Below, one piece after another: positions 34,432 to 47,807 of a stretch of 64,000 nt of DNA. Both the position numbers and the translations under genes were made by a program. Source of the DNA: Austropuccinia psidii (lineage: Eukaryota; Basidiomycota; Pucciniomycetes; Pucciniales; Sphaerophragmiaceae); NCBI GenBank assembly GCA_023105745.1, contig JALGQZ010000014.1, positions 8,737,888 through 8,801,887 of the forward strand, written 5' to 3'. The notes under the pieces are model-generated. The model made no database searches, was not told the origin of the DNA, and saw only the letters and a list, made by a program, of their open reading frames with translations. The first letter of the stretch is position 1. Each line of letters opens with the position of its first letter.

Positions 34432-35705
34432 AAAATGAATAGCAATCTTGCTTTCTACTTCATGGTCATAGGCTTGGTTGCTTTTTAAATCATCTAATGG
34501 ACATCTGCTGAGCTATCTGCATTGGTGTGGCCTTTTCCCTCCTTGTATATGATGGTCATATTGCCTCTATACTATTGAATGGCTATTTGCCACCTCAACA
34601 TGTTTCTGTTGGTAGTCTTCATATTCAATAAAGACTTCAAGACTGTGCAGTCTGTGTAGACTTCAAATACTTCACCCTCCAAATGATAGTGGAGTTTCTC
34701 TAGAGCCCATACTAAGCATAGGAATTCAGTCTGGGTGGCCCCATACCTGGATTCTGAATCTTTCAGTTGGCTAGAGATTTAGCATATAACTCCCTCTCTT
34801 GGTCCACTGTCTACAATTTGTCTCTGGTGAAGGGCTGCTCTTAAGCCTTGGCTACATGCTTCATCTATGTATAACTTGAATGGTAGTTCAAAGTCAGGTA
34901 AGATGAGAAAAGGTGCACTTATGAGTTTATGTTTGATCCTCTGATATTCATCCCTTCTTTCCTTGGTAATTTCAAAAATTACATCTTTGGAACATACCTT
35001 TTATAGGCTACTAGTTATGTGGGCAAAATTTCTGATGTGGCTTTGGTAGTAGCTAGCAAACCCAAGGAAAGATTGTATCTCTTTGATGTTCTTTTGTACT
35101 GGTGTTAGCAGTACTTATGCTACTTTATTATGGTCTATGGCCAGAGGAAAACCTGAGCCTTTTTGTCCCAGTGCCAGTAATTGTTGTTGGCCAAATTCCA
35201 CTTCTTATGTGAAATTTTCAGATTGATGAGTGTGCCTTTCCTTAGGACTCTGTCTATATATTGCACATGTTCTTCCAATTTCTCTGAGTATATAATTAGG
35301 TCATAAATATTTACTACCATCCAGCCTTGCAATATTTCTTCTTGAAATATTGTGTCCATCATCCTTTGGAATTAGGCTGGTGTATTTTTGATGCCAAATG
35401 GCATCCTGGTGTATTCATATATGCCCATATGGCATATGATTCTCAGTAATTTTATGGATATTGGTTTAACTCCATTCTGGTGAAAGCCTTTCATACAATC
35501 CAAGCTGTTTATTTACTTGGCTTTTGCCAATTTTTCTAGGGCATGAGGTATCCTAGGTATAGGGTATCTGTTAGCTTTTGTGTAGTTGTTCAGGGCTCTG
35601 AAATCTCCACACAGCCTAGATTTGCCATAATGCCAGTTGTTAAGGACAGGAGTGGTGATTTCCACTATTTCATTGTGTGCTATCTTCCTGATGTACTTTT
35701 AAAGT
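34432..35705 (-). pseudogene. pol: Reverse transcriptase and RNase H of element C2
   Basis: Homologous to C1 23000-24100 in the same orientation. The RT box is in the frame 35135-35362 and reads NIYD instead of YIDD, so both the Tyr and the first Asp are lost. Many stops interrupt RNase H (34620-34990). At about 35706 the minus-oriented sequence stops and an inverted copy of the RNase H segment begins. Confidence 0.75.
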
Positions 35706-36255
35706 TCATCAGAGACGAATTGTAGACGGTGGACCAAGAGAGGGAGTTATATGCTACATCTCTAGCCAACTGAAAGATTCAGAATCCAGGTATGGGGCCA
35801 CCCAGACTGAATTCCTATGCTTAGTATGGGCTCTAGAGAAACTCCACTATCATTTAGAGGGTAAAGTATTTGAAGTCTACACAGACTGCACAGCCTTGAA
35901 GTCTTTATTGAATATGAAGACTACCAACAGACACATGTTGAGGTGGCAAATAGCCATTCAATAGTATAGAGGCAATATGACCATCATATACAAGGACGGA
36001 AAAGGCCACACCAATGAGGATAGCTCAGCAGATGTCCATTAGATGATTTCAAAAGCAACCGAGCCTACAACCATGAAGTAGAAAGCAAGATTGCTATTCA
36101 TTTTATGGAAATAGATAGGAGGAAGTACTGCAGATTTTCTGAATGGGCACCAGAAAGTGGTACCCCAGATGGTGGAGACACTGAACCAGGAGGGACAGAA
36201 ACTCCCATATTAGGAATAAGTTCCTCAGAATTGCATAATGAATTTCTCAGTGCGG
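35706..36255 (+). mobile_element. Inverted duplicate of the C2 RNase H/linker segment
   Basis: Reads in the plus orientation and is nearly identical to the reverse complement of about 34276-34822. The two arms (about 545 bp) are separated by about 0.9 kb. It ends abruptly at 36255, where GC-rich gene-like sequence starts. This is a rearrangement within C2, not a separate full element. Confidence 0.75.
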
Positions 36256-36841
36256 GGCAAGCCTCATTGTTCAAATGAGAGGGGCTTTGCACCAGGGGGG
36301 AGGGGGAATTGGGGTTCTCGGGGGCACTGGGGAGGGAACCAGGGTTGGAGTGCAGGGGGGGAACAGGATGGGAAGGTGGGGGAGGGGGAGGGGGGTATCC
36401 AACGGGCGTATCGTTGATGATAATTATGGAGCGGGGACTGGTGGGACAAGCTGGAGATGGTCTAAAAAAAGGTGAGGAAAAGTTGAGAGGAGTGAAGAAA
36501 GAGAAGTGGTGACTTACCAAAAGGTTTTTCCATGGATTGCGTAGGAGCCACCTCAGGTTCTGGCTCACAGGTCATATCGTCCTCAGGTGGTTGGGAGGAT
36601 GGACTCGGGCCAGGAATAGGTGGCTCTTTGGTTTGGGAGGGTTCTAAAAAAGGAGTAAGAGTCAGTTAACTTGACTCAAAAGTGAAAGTGAAAATGAAAT
36701 GGAACTTTGTCTGCTTACCACGGAATAATTCCTCTGACCATCAGGTGCCCCTTGGGCCTGGAGTGGGTTGCAGCGGGGTTTGCTTGGGAGGCAAACTAGG
36801 AACGGGAGAGTCTTGTTGGGCGGGATTTGGGGGGTTTTGTT
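36256..36841 (-). pseudogene. Proline-rich multi-exon gene fragment
   Basis: Minus-strand exons with textbook splice sites: exon 36719-36841 (123 nt), intron 36644-36718 (GTAAGC...TTTTTTAG), exon 36518-36643 (126 nt), intron 36462-36517 (56 nt, GTAAGT...TTTTTTTAG), exon 36256-36461 (cut by the inverted C segment). The first two exons are multiples of three and in phase 1, encoding Pro/Gln-rich peptides such as QQDSPVPSLPPKQTPLQPTP and EPEPEVAPTQSMEKPFG. One TGA interrupts the first exon, and the third exon is open only in another frame (GYPPPPPPPSHP). A decayed or transposon-captured host-type gene; no family recognised. Confidence 0.45.
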
Positions 36842-36959
36842 CTATGAGTAATGGAAAAAAGTCAGTATTATTGGGTGCAGAGAAATGAGATAAGGATGAG
36901 AAAGAAAACTTATTTTGGTGTTTGAATCCCATCGAGGTATTTTCATATACCCAAAAGAC

Positions 36960-38745
36960 CACAAAAGATAAATTAAGATACAAATATAAATAAAATAAAT
37001 TTATTTATATTATAAAAATAGAAATTGAAATATAAATACAGCTTTATATTTAAAAATCAAAATTCAATTATACATTAAAATTAAAATTACAATAAAATTG
37101 AAAATTATGAAATTCTATTTTTACTTGTAAAAATTAAGTAAAAATGAATTTTTAATAAGAATTGTGAAATTAAAATATTTTTGGTAAAAATTTATATAAA
37201 ATATATAATAACTTTTTATCCAAGAAATAAAAATAAAGAAATTATCACACCATTGGATTCCTCATAAAAAAATAAAGTGGGGTCACCTCTGGATGAAATT
37301 TCTGTAACTCAACTCTAAATAAGATTAAATTAAGTTTTTAGTATTTTCAATACAAAAATTGAAAATCCTCAAAACTTTAATTTAATTCACACCACACATG
37401 GTGTTAACCATCAGTTTTTGTGTTAAAATTGAGGTGTTGTGTTCACTTTAGAAGTTATGAGGAATTGAAGTATTTTCAATTGAATTCAATTGAAATGTCA
37501 AAATGTTCGCGTGTATTACATAAGTGAACTTTGATTTACATATGAGGTATCAACTTTTACTGTATTGTACTGTACAGTTCAATTTAATTACATATTTAAA
37601 TTACAAGTATAATACATTATGAGGAATTAAAGGAAAAAATAAATTGGAAAGATTAAAATTGAGGGGGAAGAGGAACTCTAGCTCTAAGGGGGAGCCAGAC
37701 CCCCAAATTCCTTGCTGACTGGTGTGGGATGTCAAAATCCACGCAAAAGTTCATTACTTTTGGCCTGGAATTGAGTGACAGGGTCTGTGACTCAATTGAT
37801 GATGAGGTTTTGATACCAACCAGGGTGGTTTTAACTGCTGCCAAGAGGGTAAAACTACCCTTAAGTTAAAAAAATGTTAGTAAAAACTGCTTTCACTGGT
37901 TTCTACGCCTCTTACCCATATTCTGACGTGTTTTAAAGGCTCTAGATCAGGTATTTCTATAGTAATGGCTGATTTAAGGTCCTAAAATGGCTAAAAATGG
38001 CTTAAACCAGCCCTTTTTTGTCTAAACCAGGGTTCAATGATGACATAATTGACTTTTCTGTTGTCAGACTGTTTTTCAAGACTGGCAAGAGTAAATTTTA
38101 CTTCTGTAGTAAGAAAATTGATGGCTATAAAAGAATTTCTTCTTTGCCCCACTTTTCTCTTCTTGTTAGAATCTTTTCCTTTGATAATTAGTTTAAACAT
38201 TGTTAAACCAATCAATAAGATATTACAACCACCATTTTTACATCATTTTAAACCTTTTAACCACGTGAAAAAATCATTATAATCATTGTTTGTAACTCTT
38301 ATAATCATTTTTACCCCTGAACCACCCCAAAAGTGAATTAAAGCATCTTTCATCACTGTTAACTTTGTCACTGTGTTTCCAAATTCACTCTGGTCACTTT
38401 TGGGCATGTTTTCTCTTTAATATTCTTTCAAAGACTTTGTTCTTTAATTAATTTCTTGCAGTTCTTTGCTCAATTAAATCCAATCGAAATTGCTCTTGAA
38501 GAAATTTCTTTTGTAGCCTTAAATATCTCTTGTAGAGTATTTTTGGATAAATTTTTATTGTTGGTAAAACAATAAATCTTTATAATATTATTTTTTACAC
38601 TACTAAATTTATAAAAAATACAATTGGCATGCTTTCTTTTAAAAATAATATTTCTTACTATTTTTAATTGATTTTTACCTTATACAAATTTTGAGGACAG
38701 GAAAAGTACTTGATTTTTAATCAAAGTTTCATATCCACACCTTAC
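36960..38745 (+). mobile_element. AT-rich LTR-like insertion in element C2
   Basis: Ends ...CACACCTTACA at 38745, resembling the AACCTTACA ends of the A LTRs, and C2 protease/gag sequence resumes at 38746. Holds perfect hairpins AGGGTA/TACCCT near 37845 and AATTGAGT/ACTCAATT near 37770. No ORF of note. The left boundary is not resolved. Confidence 0.4.
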
Positions 38746-40891
38746 AGAAGTGGTGATCCAGATAATTTCTGGCTACCATTGAGCAGTTTCTCCACTGTCA
38801 ATGATAAATGGGTGTTAAAAATTGTCAGTAAAAAAAGTAATTGTTGTGGCTGTCCCATGTATATATGCCATTCCTTTAGTTGGTGTAACTGGGAATGTCT
38901 GTGCATCTTGTGTGGGTTTACACAAGTTTTTATTTGAAGTGTCTTGTGGCATGCCTGCTTCCAACTGTATGTCCTGGATTTCCAGTGGGTTTTCCTCTTG
39001 GTATTTTACTAGGAATTTCTCTCTGGGGTCTTGGTCATCATCAGATTGTTCTCTGATGGCATCCCCCATAGAGTCTGATTCAGAATCCTCTGTTGGGGAT
39101 TCCTCCTCTGGGAATTTCTCAATGGAATAGACTTTCTTCTTTCTTTTTGGACAGCTATTGGCATAATGGTCTCTTGAACCACAATTGTGACAAGAATTTT
39201 TCTTTTTAGTCACTTCTGCCACTCTTTCTCTGGGTTTATCTTTGAACTCCACCCTGAAAAGTTGTTTCTCTCTAAAACCACTGCTTTTATATGGGGAATG
39301 TCTCCCTATATTTGTTCTTTTCCTTACATCTTGTAAGGTATTTTCAATGTCATCTATAGTGTAATTTTGGTTGCATCTGCATTTCACTGCATGCTCTAGC
39401 TCTCCTGGTATTTGTGTTAGGAGGTTGTGAGTCCTCATCTGCATGTTCATTTGAGGATCAATAGATTTAAGTCTTTTAGACTGTCTAAGACACTGCTCAT
39501 ATGGATCTTTGTCCACAAAGTACTTGTCATTTTCTAATGACATGTTCTTTTTCCATATTCAATTACTATTGCTGTACTTATAGATAATTTGACTCTTCTG
39601 TCATCACCAGATTCTTCTGCCATGGATTTCTTTCATTTCTGTGTACCATATACTAGCATGTCCTTTGAATTCTGTATTGAGTCTAGCAGTAATGCAGTAG
39701 TCTGGTATGCTTGGTATATCAATGAAGAGCCCCTCAATATAATCGATGAGTTAAATATGATCATATTCTCCTGTTTCAGAGCATTTGGGCCAGCTTGAGG
39801 CATCTGGAAGCTGTTTCAAGGCTTCCTTCTCAGAATAAGACATATTATCTTCAGCTTGGTATTTAGATGGAGATCTTTCCTTATACACCAATAAGGCATC
39901 TCATTTGATGTCTTCTTGGTATGGATTCTCCAAATCATGGCCTTCTAGCTGGGGCTTCATGTTTTGGTATACATTAAAAAATTTGTTTATGTCTTGATCC
40001 AGACAGTCCCTGTCCCTTTTTCAGTGATTTTGCTCTTGAAAGACTTGATGAAGTCTTTTGTTTGTTTCTTCAGACGCTTTTCTCAATGGAGCACAGCTCC
40101 ATTGGATGGCTTTAATTGTAGACTCTTGTACAATTGCATTTCTTTGAAAACTTTCATTTATACTCTTGAAATCATCAAGTGATTCTTGATTTTTCACTGA
40201 CAATTGGGAATTTTTTGAACACAGTTTATCACTTTTTAAGTTACTCTCAGGTGTAACAACATTATGCTCTTTCTGAGTCGGGGTAATATTTCTATTACTG
40301 GGGCTTGTGTTTGCCCTTATATCCTTGTCTTCTCCTAAACACTACCTGGGATTGTGAAGAATGGTGACTCCTGGCCACTTATATGTTGGTTCCTGAATGG
40401 TGTGAAGCAACTGAGGACCTGGTTTGGTCTACTCCTTGTGAGCCTGAAGGAATCTGAGTATTCTCTGTCCGGGTCAGCTTTTCTTCTATAGCTTGGATAG
40501 TGGCTTGATTCTTCCTTATACTGATTTCCCTCTCCTCCAGAAGACTGATCTTCCTGGTGGGATTGCAACCTTTGGTGATTACCATAAGGCCTTTGAAGTC
40601 TATCTCTTTGAGATATATCTTCTGGCAGCTTTCTCCAAGTTCTGCCCAGTGGGATGCTACATTGAACCTCTTGTTGTCCATACTTGATCCATATCCTTCC
40701 ATTCCTCTTGTTTGATGGCTCTGTTGAATTGGAAAGTGAATGGCAGAGTGGGTATGATTTCCCTCAATTGTTTGCCATCCACCACTGCTTCCAAGGTGTC
40801 CTCTTCCAGGTCTGCGGGTTCTGGATGAGCCTTCTCTGTCCTCTGGCTGTTTCCTTGGGATTAAAAGGTTCCTGAGGTGTACAGGTGACAT
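38746..40891 (-). pseudogene. gag: Gag (with zinc knuckle) and start of protease of element C2
   Basis: The frame 38815-39543 (242 residues) has a CCHC zinc knuckle (CHNCGSRDHYANSC) after a basic region, then an acidic linker and the same AYIHGTAT segment that precedes the protease in C1. Frames 40379-40891 and 40021-40203 hold upstream gag-like sequence (KIYLKEIDFKGLMVITKG, a Glu/Lys coiled region). Frames are broken between these pieces. The nucleocapsid function is inferred from the knuckle. The protease is cut at 38746 by the LTR-like insertion. Confidence 0.7.
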
Positions 40892-41873
40892 ACCAGTGTT
40901 TTCAAGAAGTCAAAAACTTAATGTTCTTAGGGTATTTCCCTTTGACTGTGCCTTGTACAGGTTTGTTGTCTACTGCTTTTGGCAATTTTCCTTCAGAGGT
41001 TACAACTGGGTAAATGATTGTAATATTACCTGTAAAAGTGACCAAGGTTGGTTTACCTTGTATTGATGCAGAGCTTTGTGGTATTATACTACTCTGAGTG
41101 GCAATTTGTTTCCACTTCTTAGCTGTGATAAGGCCTTCACTGTCCCTTTTTCCTTTGCCCTTGCTTCCTTCTGGTTATGAGGGTGTCACTGGTGTTTTGG
41201 CCTGTGACTGGGCTTCAAGTGGTATGCAATTTTCTTCTACTTAACCAAACAGGAAAAATAGGGCTTATTATCAGTTAAGAATTCTTAAAGTGCTGTTTTC
41301 ACATCTAATAATGGCCTCTGGGAAATATATTTCTATATTATACCCTTGTATTATGACAGTGCAATTGAAATTATCAATTACACATCAAACAATACAGCTT
41401 GTGGATTCTCTGGTACACTGTTTGTATACCAGTATCTCACAGATTAACTTGTAACTAATAAGTGTAATCTAAAAGTGGTTATTTAAAGGGCAATTGAAAT
41501 TATTAATATGCCCAACCACGCCACTAATACTGTTGGTTTACAGTAAGAGAGGTGTCCTTTTTAACTAAAAAAATGGCATTATTTATGGATTAAAGTGTTT
41601 TAATATGTAAAACACAACAAAAAGTAAAGGTTTTGTGGTCATTAAGTTACAATAAACCACACAATAAGGCAATTAAAATATAAAATCACAGTGGTATATG
41701 GTCATATACCACTCAAAAATGAAATATAAGATATGTTTCATATTATTTTTGGAAGAATTATTATGCCTGAAAAAAGAAAAAATAGTTTCAGAATTAATAA
41801 AATAAAAGAAAATACTCACTTTTGGTGTAAAAAAGGTCCAAAAAGCCAAAACCCCACAGGCAGGCCCTCAAAA
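40892..41873 (-). other. Leader of element C2 between LTR and gag
   Basis: No long frame. On the minus strand, just inside the LTR, AAAGTGAGTATTTTC...TTTTTTCAGGCA (about 41835-41760) could be a leader intron; this is only a pattern match. The sequence next to the LTR does not start with TGG, so a plain tRNA-3'-end primer site is not evident. Confidence 0.35.
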
Positions 41874-43300
41874 TGTCGGGCTTATGCTATGATGAAGTTA
41901 TAATAATATTATTTACAGCTCTACCTATGACTTTGACATGGTTAAATTAATTTTGAAAAACGTTTGAGGATGATAATTATGGGTTAAATATTAAGGGCTT
42001 TACTATTAAGAAATAGTGGTGGTGAGCCCTGTTGAAAGCCCTGGGTGCAGTCTCACCAGTTGGGTTACTACAATAAAGGCTACAATACTAAGTTTTAAGT
42101 ATAAGCTGATTTCTTTTCAAGAGTATAACTTTCTATGACAGTTTTACTACATAGGAATTTAAGAGCGGGATGAGGAAACCTTTTCTGGTGGAGAAAAGGC
42201 CCCTTTTTATCCTAAACTTGGGTGAAAAAGCCTTCTAGACCTTTCCACATAGAGGAAGTAAAGATGTCTCACTTCCCAGGACTGTATTGTAGTTTTCAAA
42301 AGGCCTTCATAGTGTTTATTGAGCTCAGATGTGTTTTTGAAACCATATCTGGGCAGTTTTCACCAATACAGGGTGAAGGTTTTCATCTGGGGACCAAATA
42401 GCCCTCTTCTGACATATATAACATGTAGAATGCTGTGCAGAACCTGTACAGGACCCCATTATTGACCAAACTATGAGGTATTGAAGTATAAACAAGCTTC
42501 TTTGTCTTTTTGACACCTCATAATCATAGCTATGGGATGCCATCCCATGGTGAGGCTGTATTTGTCTAACTCTGGGATCTTTACCTTGAACCTTCCATAC
42601 CTTTGTCATCTTTTGAGATATCAAGCTCAAAGTTTGTTCATTTTGTAGACCTGGATGTGCTCTACACAATGGTTCTTCATTTGACATGGCTATCATTGAA
42701 TATGGCAAAGTTATGCCATGTACAAGATTTTTGTACATATGTATGTTTTGCATAAAATCTGTATTAAGCTTGTTTTTCCCATACCTTTTGTTCTAGATGA
42801 GATGCGGGTAAATGGATGGCACCATCAGACCTCCCTGACTGTGATATTTTCAAAAAGACCCCCCTTTAGGTATCTCACACTAATGCAGAAGTTAGATTAG
42901 AGGTGAATATTTTAATCACCCTTATTTGACCTTATTTTGGCCATGACTCCTTTAGTTCTGGTGCTAGCTCAATTTGGCTAGCACAATTGAATAGCCCTAA
43001 ATTAGATATTCAAGTTTAATACCCATTTGATGGGGTTAAGCCTCTTCCTCTGGATTTCAGATGAGAGGTGAAAAATAAGGTTTTTGCTCAGCAACAACTT
43101 TGAGCTGGGATAACTTTGTTATTTCTTGCCCTATGATGGTGGGACTTGTGTATTTGGAAAGTGGTGGGTTTCCTCTTTCATTGGATACCTTTTGAGCTGA
43201 TTTGGCTCAGCTCCATGTTTAGGTGTTATCTTGGCTTTACCATTGATTTATGGTATTTGGCTGTCATGCTTGTGCTCTGGTTTTGAGTCACAGGCCAACA
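41874..43300 (-). mobile_element. 5' LTR of element C2
   Basis: 1427 bp, minus orientation: begins TGTTGGCCTGTGACTC at 43300 and ends GCCCGACA at 41874. It aligns with the C3 LTR (59530-60936) over most of its length and with the stub at 32723-32892. The short frame 42325-42753 lies inside it and is not considered a gene. Confidence 0.75.
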
Positions 43301-46300
43301 CCCAATACAATTGTTAGTAAATGGTTTTTAAAGCTGACTTAGCAAAAGAAAATTCTTCTAAGGTCAATTTCTGTGGGAATATTTCATCAAATATTCTTAC
43401 CTGCATATTATGAAGAAGATTTTCTTCATAGGCAGAAATTTAATTAATTGCATTTATATTTTTCCCAAAAAATGTGAAATTGAAAACTTACACATATTTT
43501 TTGGAATTTTTCCCAAAACATTTGTTTATTTCAAATAAAATACTTATTCTAATTATATGAAAGGATCTTTTTCATGAAGATCCCAAATAATCTCTGTTTT
43601 AGAGATACAATCGTTTCATTATTTGAAATTTTGTTTGATACTTAAATGAATATCTTTCTCCTGTTTTGAATGAAAGATATTTTTGGAAAAAAATGTTGAG
43701 AAATCAATTATAATTGTTTGATGTTAAATGAAAAAACTCTTTTCAAGTTCTTCAAGAATTATACACATACTCGAAATATAATTTTAATTTTTTTAATAAA
43801 AAATTGTTGAGCTTAGCAGAGCTTTTTGAAATATAAGGATTTAACATTATTTTCAAGAGGACAATTTGGATGGTTAAACTATAATGAAAAGAGTATATTA
43901 AGTAAAATGGACTTGCTTGATAAACTCAATATTTTTTCTGTTCATAAGTTTTTTTCACAAGGTGGATTGTGATCTACAACTTACCAGTATTAGCTGGTCT
44001 TTCAACTGGTTTAGTAGCCTTTTCAGCAAAAGCTCACTTTGTGAGGTCTGAAAGACAGCATTGTGACAATAAACCAATTTCCAACATCATGGGTTTGATC
44101 CTGGTTGGAGACAAGGAGAGGTCTCAATCAAACAGCCAAAAATTTCTGCGTTTTCTGCTCCATTAACCATGAGCAAAATGGCTACACCTGAGATCAGGTG
44201 TTGCCTTAAAAAATTAGGTTGGAGCCATCCTAGAATGAGCTGGGACCCTTCCTGTGAGCTAGGTTAGACCCAGGATTTAATCATTTGTTAGTATTCCAAC
44301 TTCTTCCAAGCCACTGGAATTTTACAGAGTTTACAAGATTTTCTTACTTTCTTCAACTGCATGGACCAATTAGATAATGAATAATACATAGAAATCATTT
44401 CCATTTATATTGTAACCTTCAAATTGATATATTGCAAGATAATGATTTGGTCTCAATATTCATTTCACATTCAGAAAATTCCAGTTTTTTTGAAGGCAAA
44501 AATAACTCAAACAAACTATTACTAATGAGAAAAGCCTTCTTCTGTCTTTATTTATTACTTATTAATACTTCTAATCAATATTAATTCTTATTTCTCATTT
44601 CAAAAACTGGCTCAAAAAGATTAAAATAAGCTGTTTTAAATCAAATTCTCTTCCAAAAAAATGGATTGAAAAGACTTTTTGTCTCTGATATTTTTGAATT
44701 CTTTAAGCCTCAGAACAAAATGATAAAGGCTCTTATATTCTCTTGAATAAATTTATTTCTCCAAACATACAAAAAACATATATAAATATTTATCTTCATT
44801 GATTCAAATTCCTAGAAGTAAGCCCTATGTGGATATTTTTCATTTTATGTATTATTTTTATCATTGCTTAATTTCATCTATTTTTACTATCATCACCAAA
44901 ATTTATTCTTTTTGGATTAGATACTCCTTCAATTTCAATTTTTTAAGGGTTTTATTTATCAAACCAAAAGAGAATTACTGGGATCTATTCATTAAAGTCC
45001 CTGCTACTGTAGTAAACCAATAAAATTTAAAGAAAATTACAGTGAAGAAAGCATAATGGAAGGTAATGTAGATTTGTCTACGATTTTCAAAAATATTCCA
45101 CAAGCAGGAATTCCAGTTCCTGTACTGTAATGAGCTTGACACATGTGAATAAATTTCAGTAGCATTTTTTGTAAAGGTCTGCTAATGTAATTTTGATTCA
45201 AAAAGAAGATATTGAGGAAAAGAAAAACATATTTAGAAATATAAGAAATCAAGTTAGGAAAAATCAAGGAAAAAATAAAAAAAAGAGAGAATTTATCAAA
45301 AGCTCAAAATTCCATATCAGCATACAATATGGATAACAAAACTTGAAAAATGGAGTAAAAACATAAAAAGCTGTTTTAGAGTATCAGAAATTCAGATTTT
45401 TCTACTTCTTTTCTCCAAAACCTATAACAGTAGCTTTATCTCAATAATAAGAATAAATTCAATTCACCTTTAAACATGTTAATATACTCCATTTTTTGGG
45501 GGTAAAACTATCATTTTGCATGAATTATTTGTTAAAAAATCACTTTTTAGGATATTTTTTAAGGTTTTTGTTTCAGTTTGCTTTTTCAATAATAAAATAA
45601 AATGATATTTATGATTTAATAAAACAAGAAATACAAATAGGAGGATTTATTGAATTATATATAGTTTTACTATTATCAATGAGAAATTCAATTATTATTT
45701 TTTATTAATGAGGATCATTTCACTTAATCTCTGAGAGATCTCTGCCCATAAATAATAGTATCATGTCAAAAAATATCAATAAGCTTGATTTTACTCCAAT
45801 CATGTTCAAATATCATTTAGATTAAGATTAATTGTATTTTTCCATTTTTGAAAGGCTCAACAGAATATTATTCAATTTGAAAAAAACATATATTTGAGAT
45901 TCTGTATCACAATCTCATTGATAAAGGAATATAATTATTTATTTCTTTTAATAAGAATTCTATTAATTGTAAAAAAATATTCATGGGTTGAAAAATTTCT
46001 TAATATACACTTTTCACATATTTTGATCAAAATATAATTTAACAGTGTAAATTAAAGGCCAAACTATTTATAATGACAATTAAAAAATTAAAACATTATT
46101 CAGAGCATGTTTTGACTATGAGTTGACATGGCTCTGAAGTGATATTTGCTCCACTGGAATCTAGATTTTAAAAAGGGTATATCTTACTTATGTGACACCT
46201 CTTTATTGAATGATACTTTGATAAATGATTTAAGCCTTCCATTGAGAAAAAAAATCCCAAAAAAACAAGAAATTTTCCTGGATCATATTGTAAAAACACT

Positions 46301-47807
46301 TGAAAGAGCTGAATATATTTTTTTCTCAACTTGATTTTGCAAAAATCTGCGTATTGTCAATTTATTTTCATTTTACGCTGTATAAATGTATAAAAGTAGC
46401 CTTAAATTAACAAAACCACCAAGATCTTTTTAGATATGCTTTGAGAAATAAACTTTTCAAAAGAACCAATTTCTACCAGATGTTTTGAATTTATAAAATA
46501 AATAATTCCCATTATGTCAAGATAAACAATTTGAATGTATTAATGCTTCATAAATCTGAAGATTTGAATTATTTTCAATATATTGTAGAACTTCTTATTA
46601 GTTAAAATTACATGATTAAGAGGATTATATAAAGGTTTCCTCCATAAACTTAAGGAAAAATTATTATACCAAAATTGGAAAATTATTTTTCAAATCGGTT
46701 GTTATAATCTTAGTTTTTTCCTGTGTATTATGGAGAAAGTAAAACATACATTTTTAAAAACTTAGATCTATCAGCCCACTAAGCTCATATACAATTGAGT
46801 ATCTTAGTGAATAGAGAGCTCTCCCTACCTTGTAATTACTACAAAATGCACTCAATATCAAGGAAATTGAGGTTGAAGTGTAGGTAAAATATACAATACA
46901 TCCAACATGATCAAAAAATAAATTTCACAGAAAATTTGTATCAATTAAGTATTTGAAAATAAAATTATTTATCAAATTGATTTTTAGCTATATTGATACA
47001 TTAAAATTGAATTTACTCAAAATTCACACAAATAATTGAATTATTTGAGCTTTATTTCATTTCTTGATAAAGACATTACCTTAATTGCCTTCAAATACCA
47101 ACCCAAATTATATTGGCTTTAAACATATTAAAGTAAGTCACTAGATAAGTATGGTTGAATAAAAATTGAGTATTTCTCCAGAAGAATATAAAATGTGAAT
47201 CTCAGTTGGTATAAATAAACAAAAACGTTAATACTTGAAAAAATGAAAGAAGCCCATTTTTTTGTTTTTATGATGTTGAGAATTCTTTCATTAACAATTT
47301 TTCTATATTAATATTGGAATATTTGTTAGTTTCCAACATGAGAATATATAACAAAAAGGTGGCCAATTTTAGAACTCAAGTCAAATGTTCCAATTGGAAG
47401 AATTATATTATCTATCTATAAGTGTAAAGCCCTCCTCTCAAGAGTTTTATGGGCTTAAATAGGGGTTATGGTCTTTCAATATATAGTAAATTCCTGTGGG
47501 CAGCTGCTTACAATGAACTTGTCTAATAATGCTTGACAGCTTGTTTCAATTTTGATTGAGCTCTTAATATAAATGGAGGAAAAAGAAAGGGATTATATTT
47601 CTCACAAAATGAATATTTGAATCAATAGTAAACTGTTCAATGGTAGGGTTTTCTTCTCCTAATATATATATATGTGAAGGAAGCTCTAAATTATTTAAGA
47701 AATTTTATCATTTATGGGAGATTCCTCTGAATTTTGGAGTGTTCAAATTAGAATATTATTCATCCATGGGCTCCCATATGTTGGCTTGAAATAGAATTGT
47801 TAATGAC
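43301..47807. other. AT-rich gene-less stretch
   Basis: Only short frames of AT-driven composition. A 108-bp repeat shared with 61404-61506 lies at 43961-44068, with an inverted neighbour piece at about 44163-44215. Otherwise I see nothing recognisable. Confidence 0.5.
43961..44068 (+). repeat. Dispersed repeat G, copy 1
   Basis: Shares GATCTACAACTT, CCAGTATTA, CTGGTCTTT, AACTGGTTTA and AGACAGCATTGTGACA in order with 61404-61506. The block after it (44163-44215) matches 61212-61258 in the opposite orientation, so the copies are rearranged relative to each other. Confidence 0.55.

Noticed and set aside
36504..38755. AGAAGTGGTGA occurring near 36503 and 38745 as a target duplication of the LTR-like insertion
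   Set aside because: It is longer than the usual 4-6 bp, one copy lies inside an intron of the proline-rich gene, and the boundaries do not fit an LTR start; judged coincidental.
42325..42753. Minus-strand 142-residue frame
   Set aside because: It lies wholly inside the 5' LTR of C2, is not open in the homologous C3 LTR, and has no recognisable domain.
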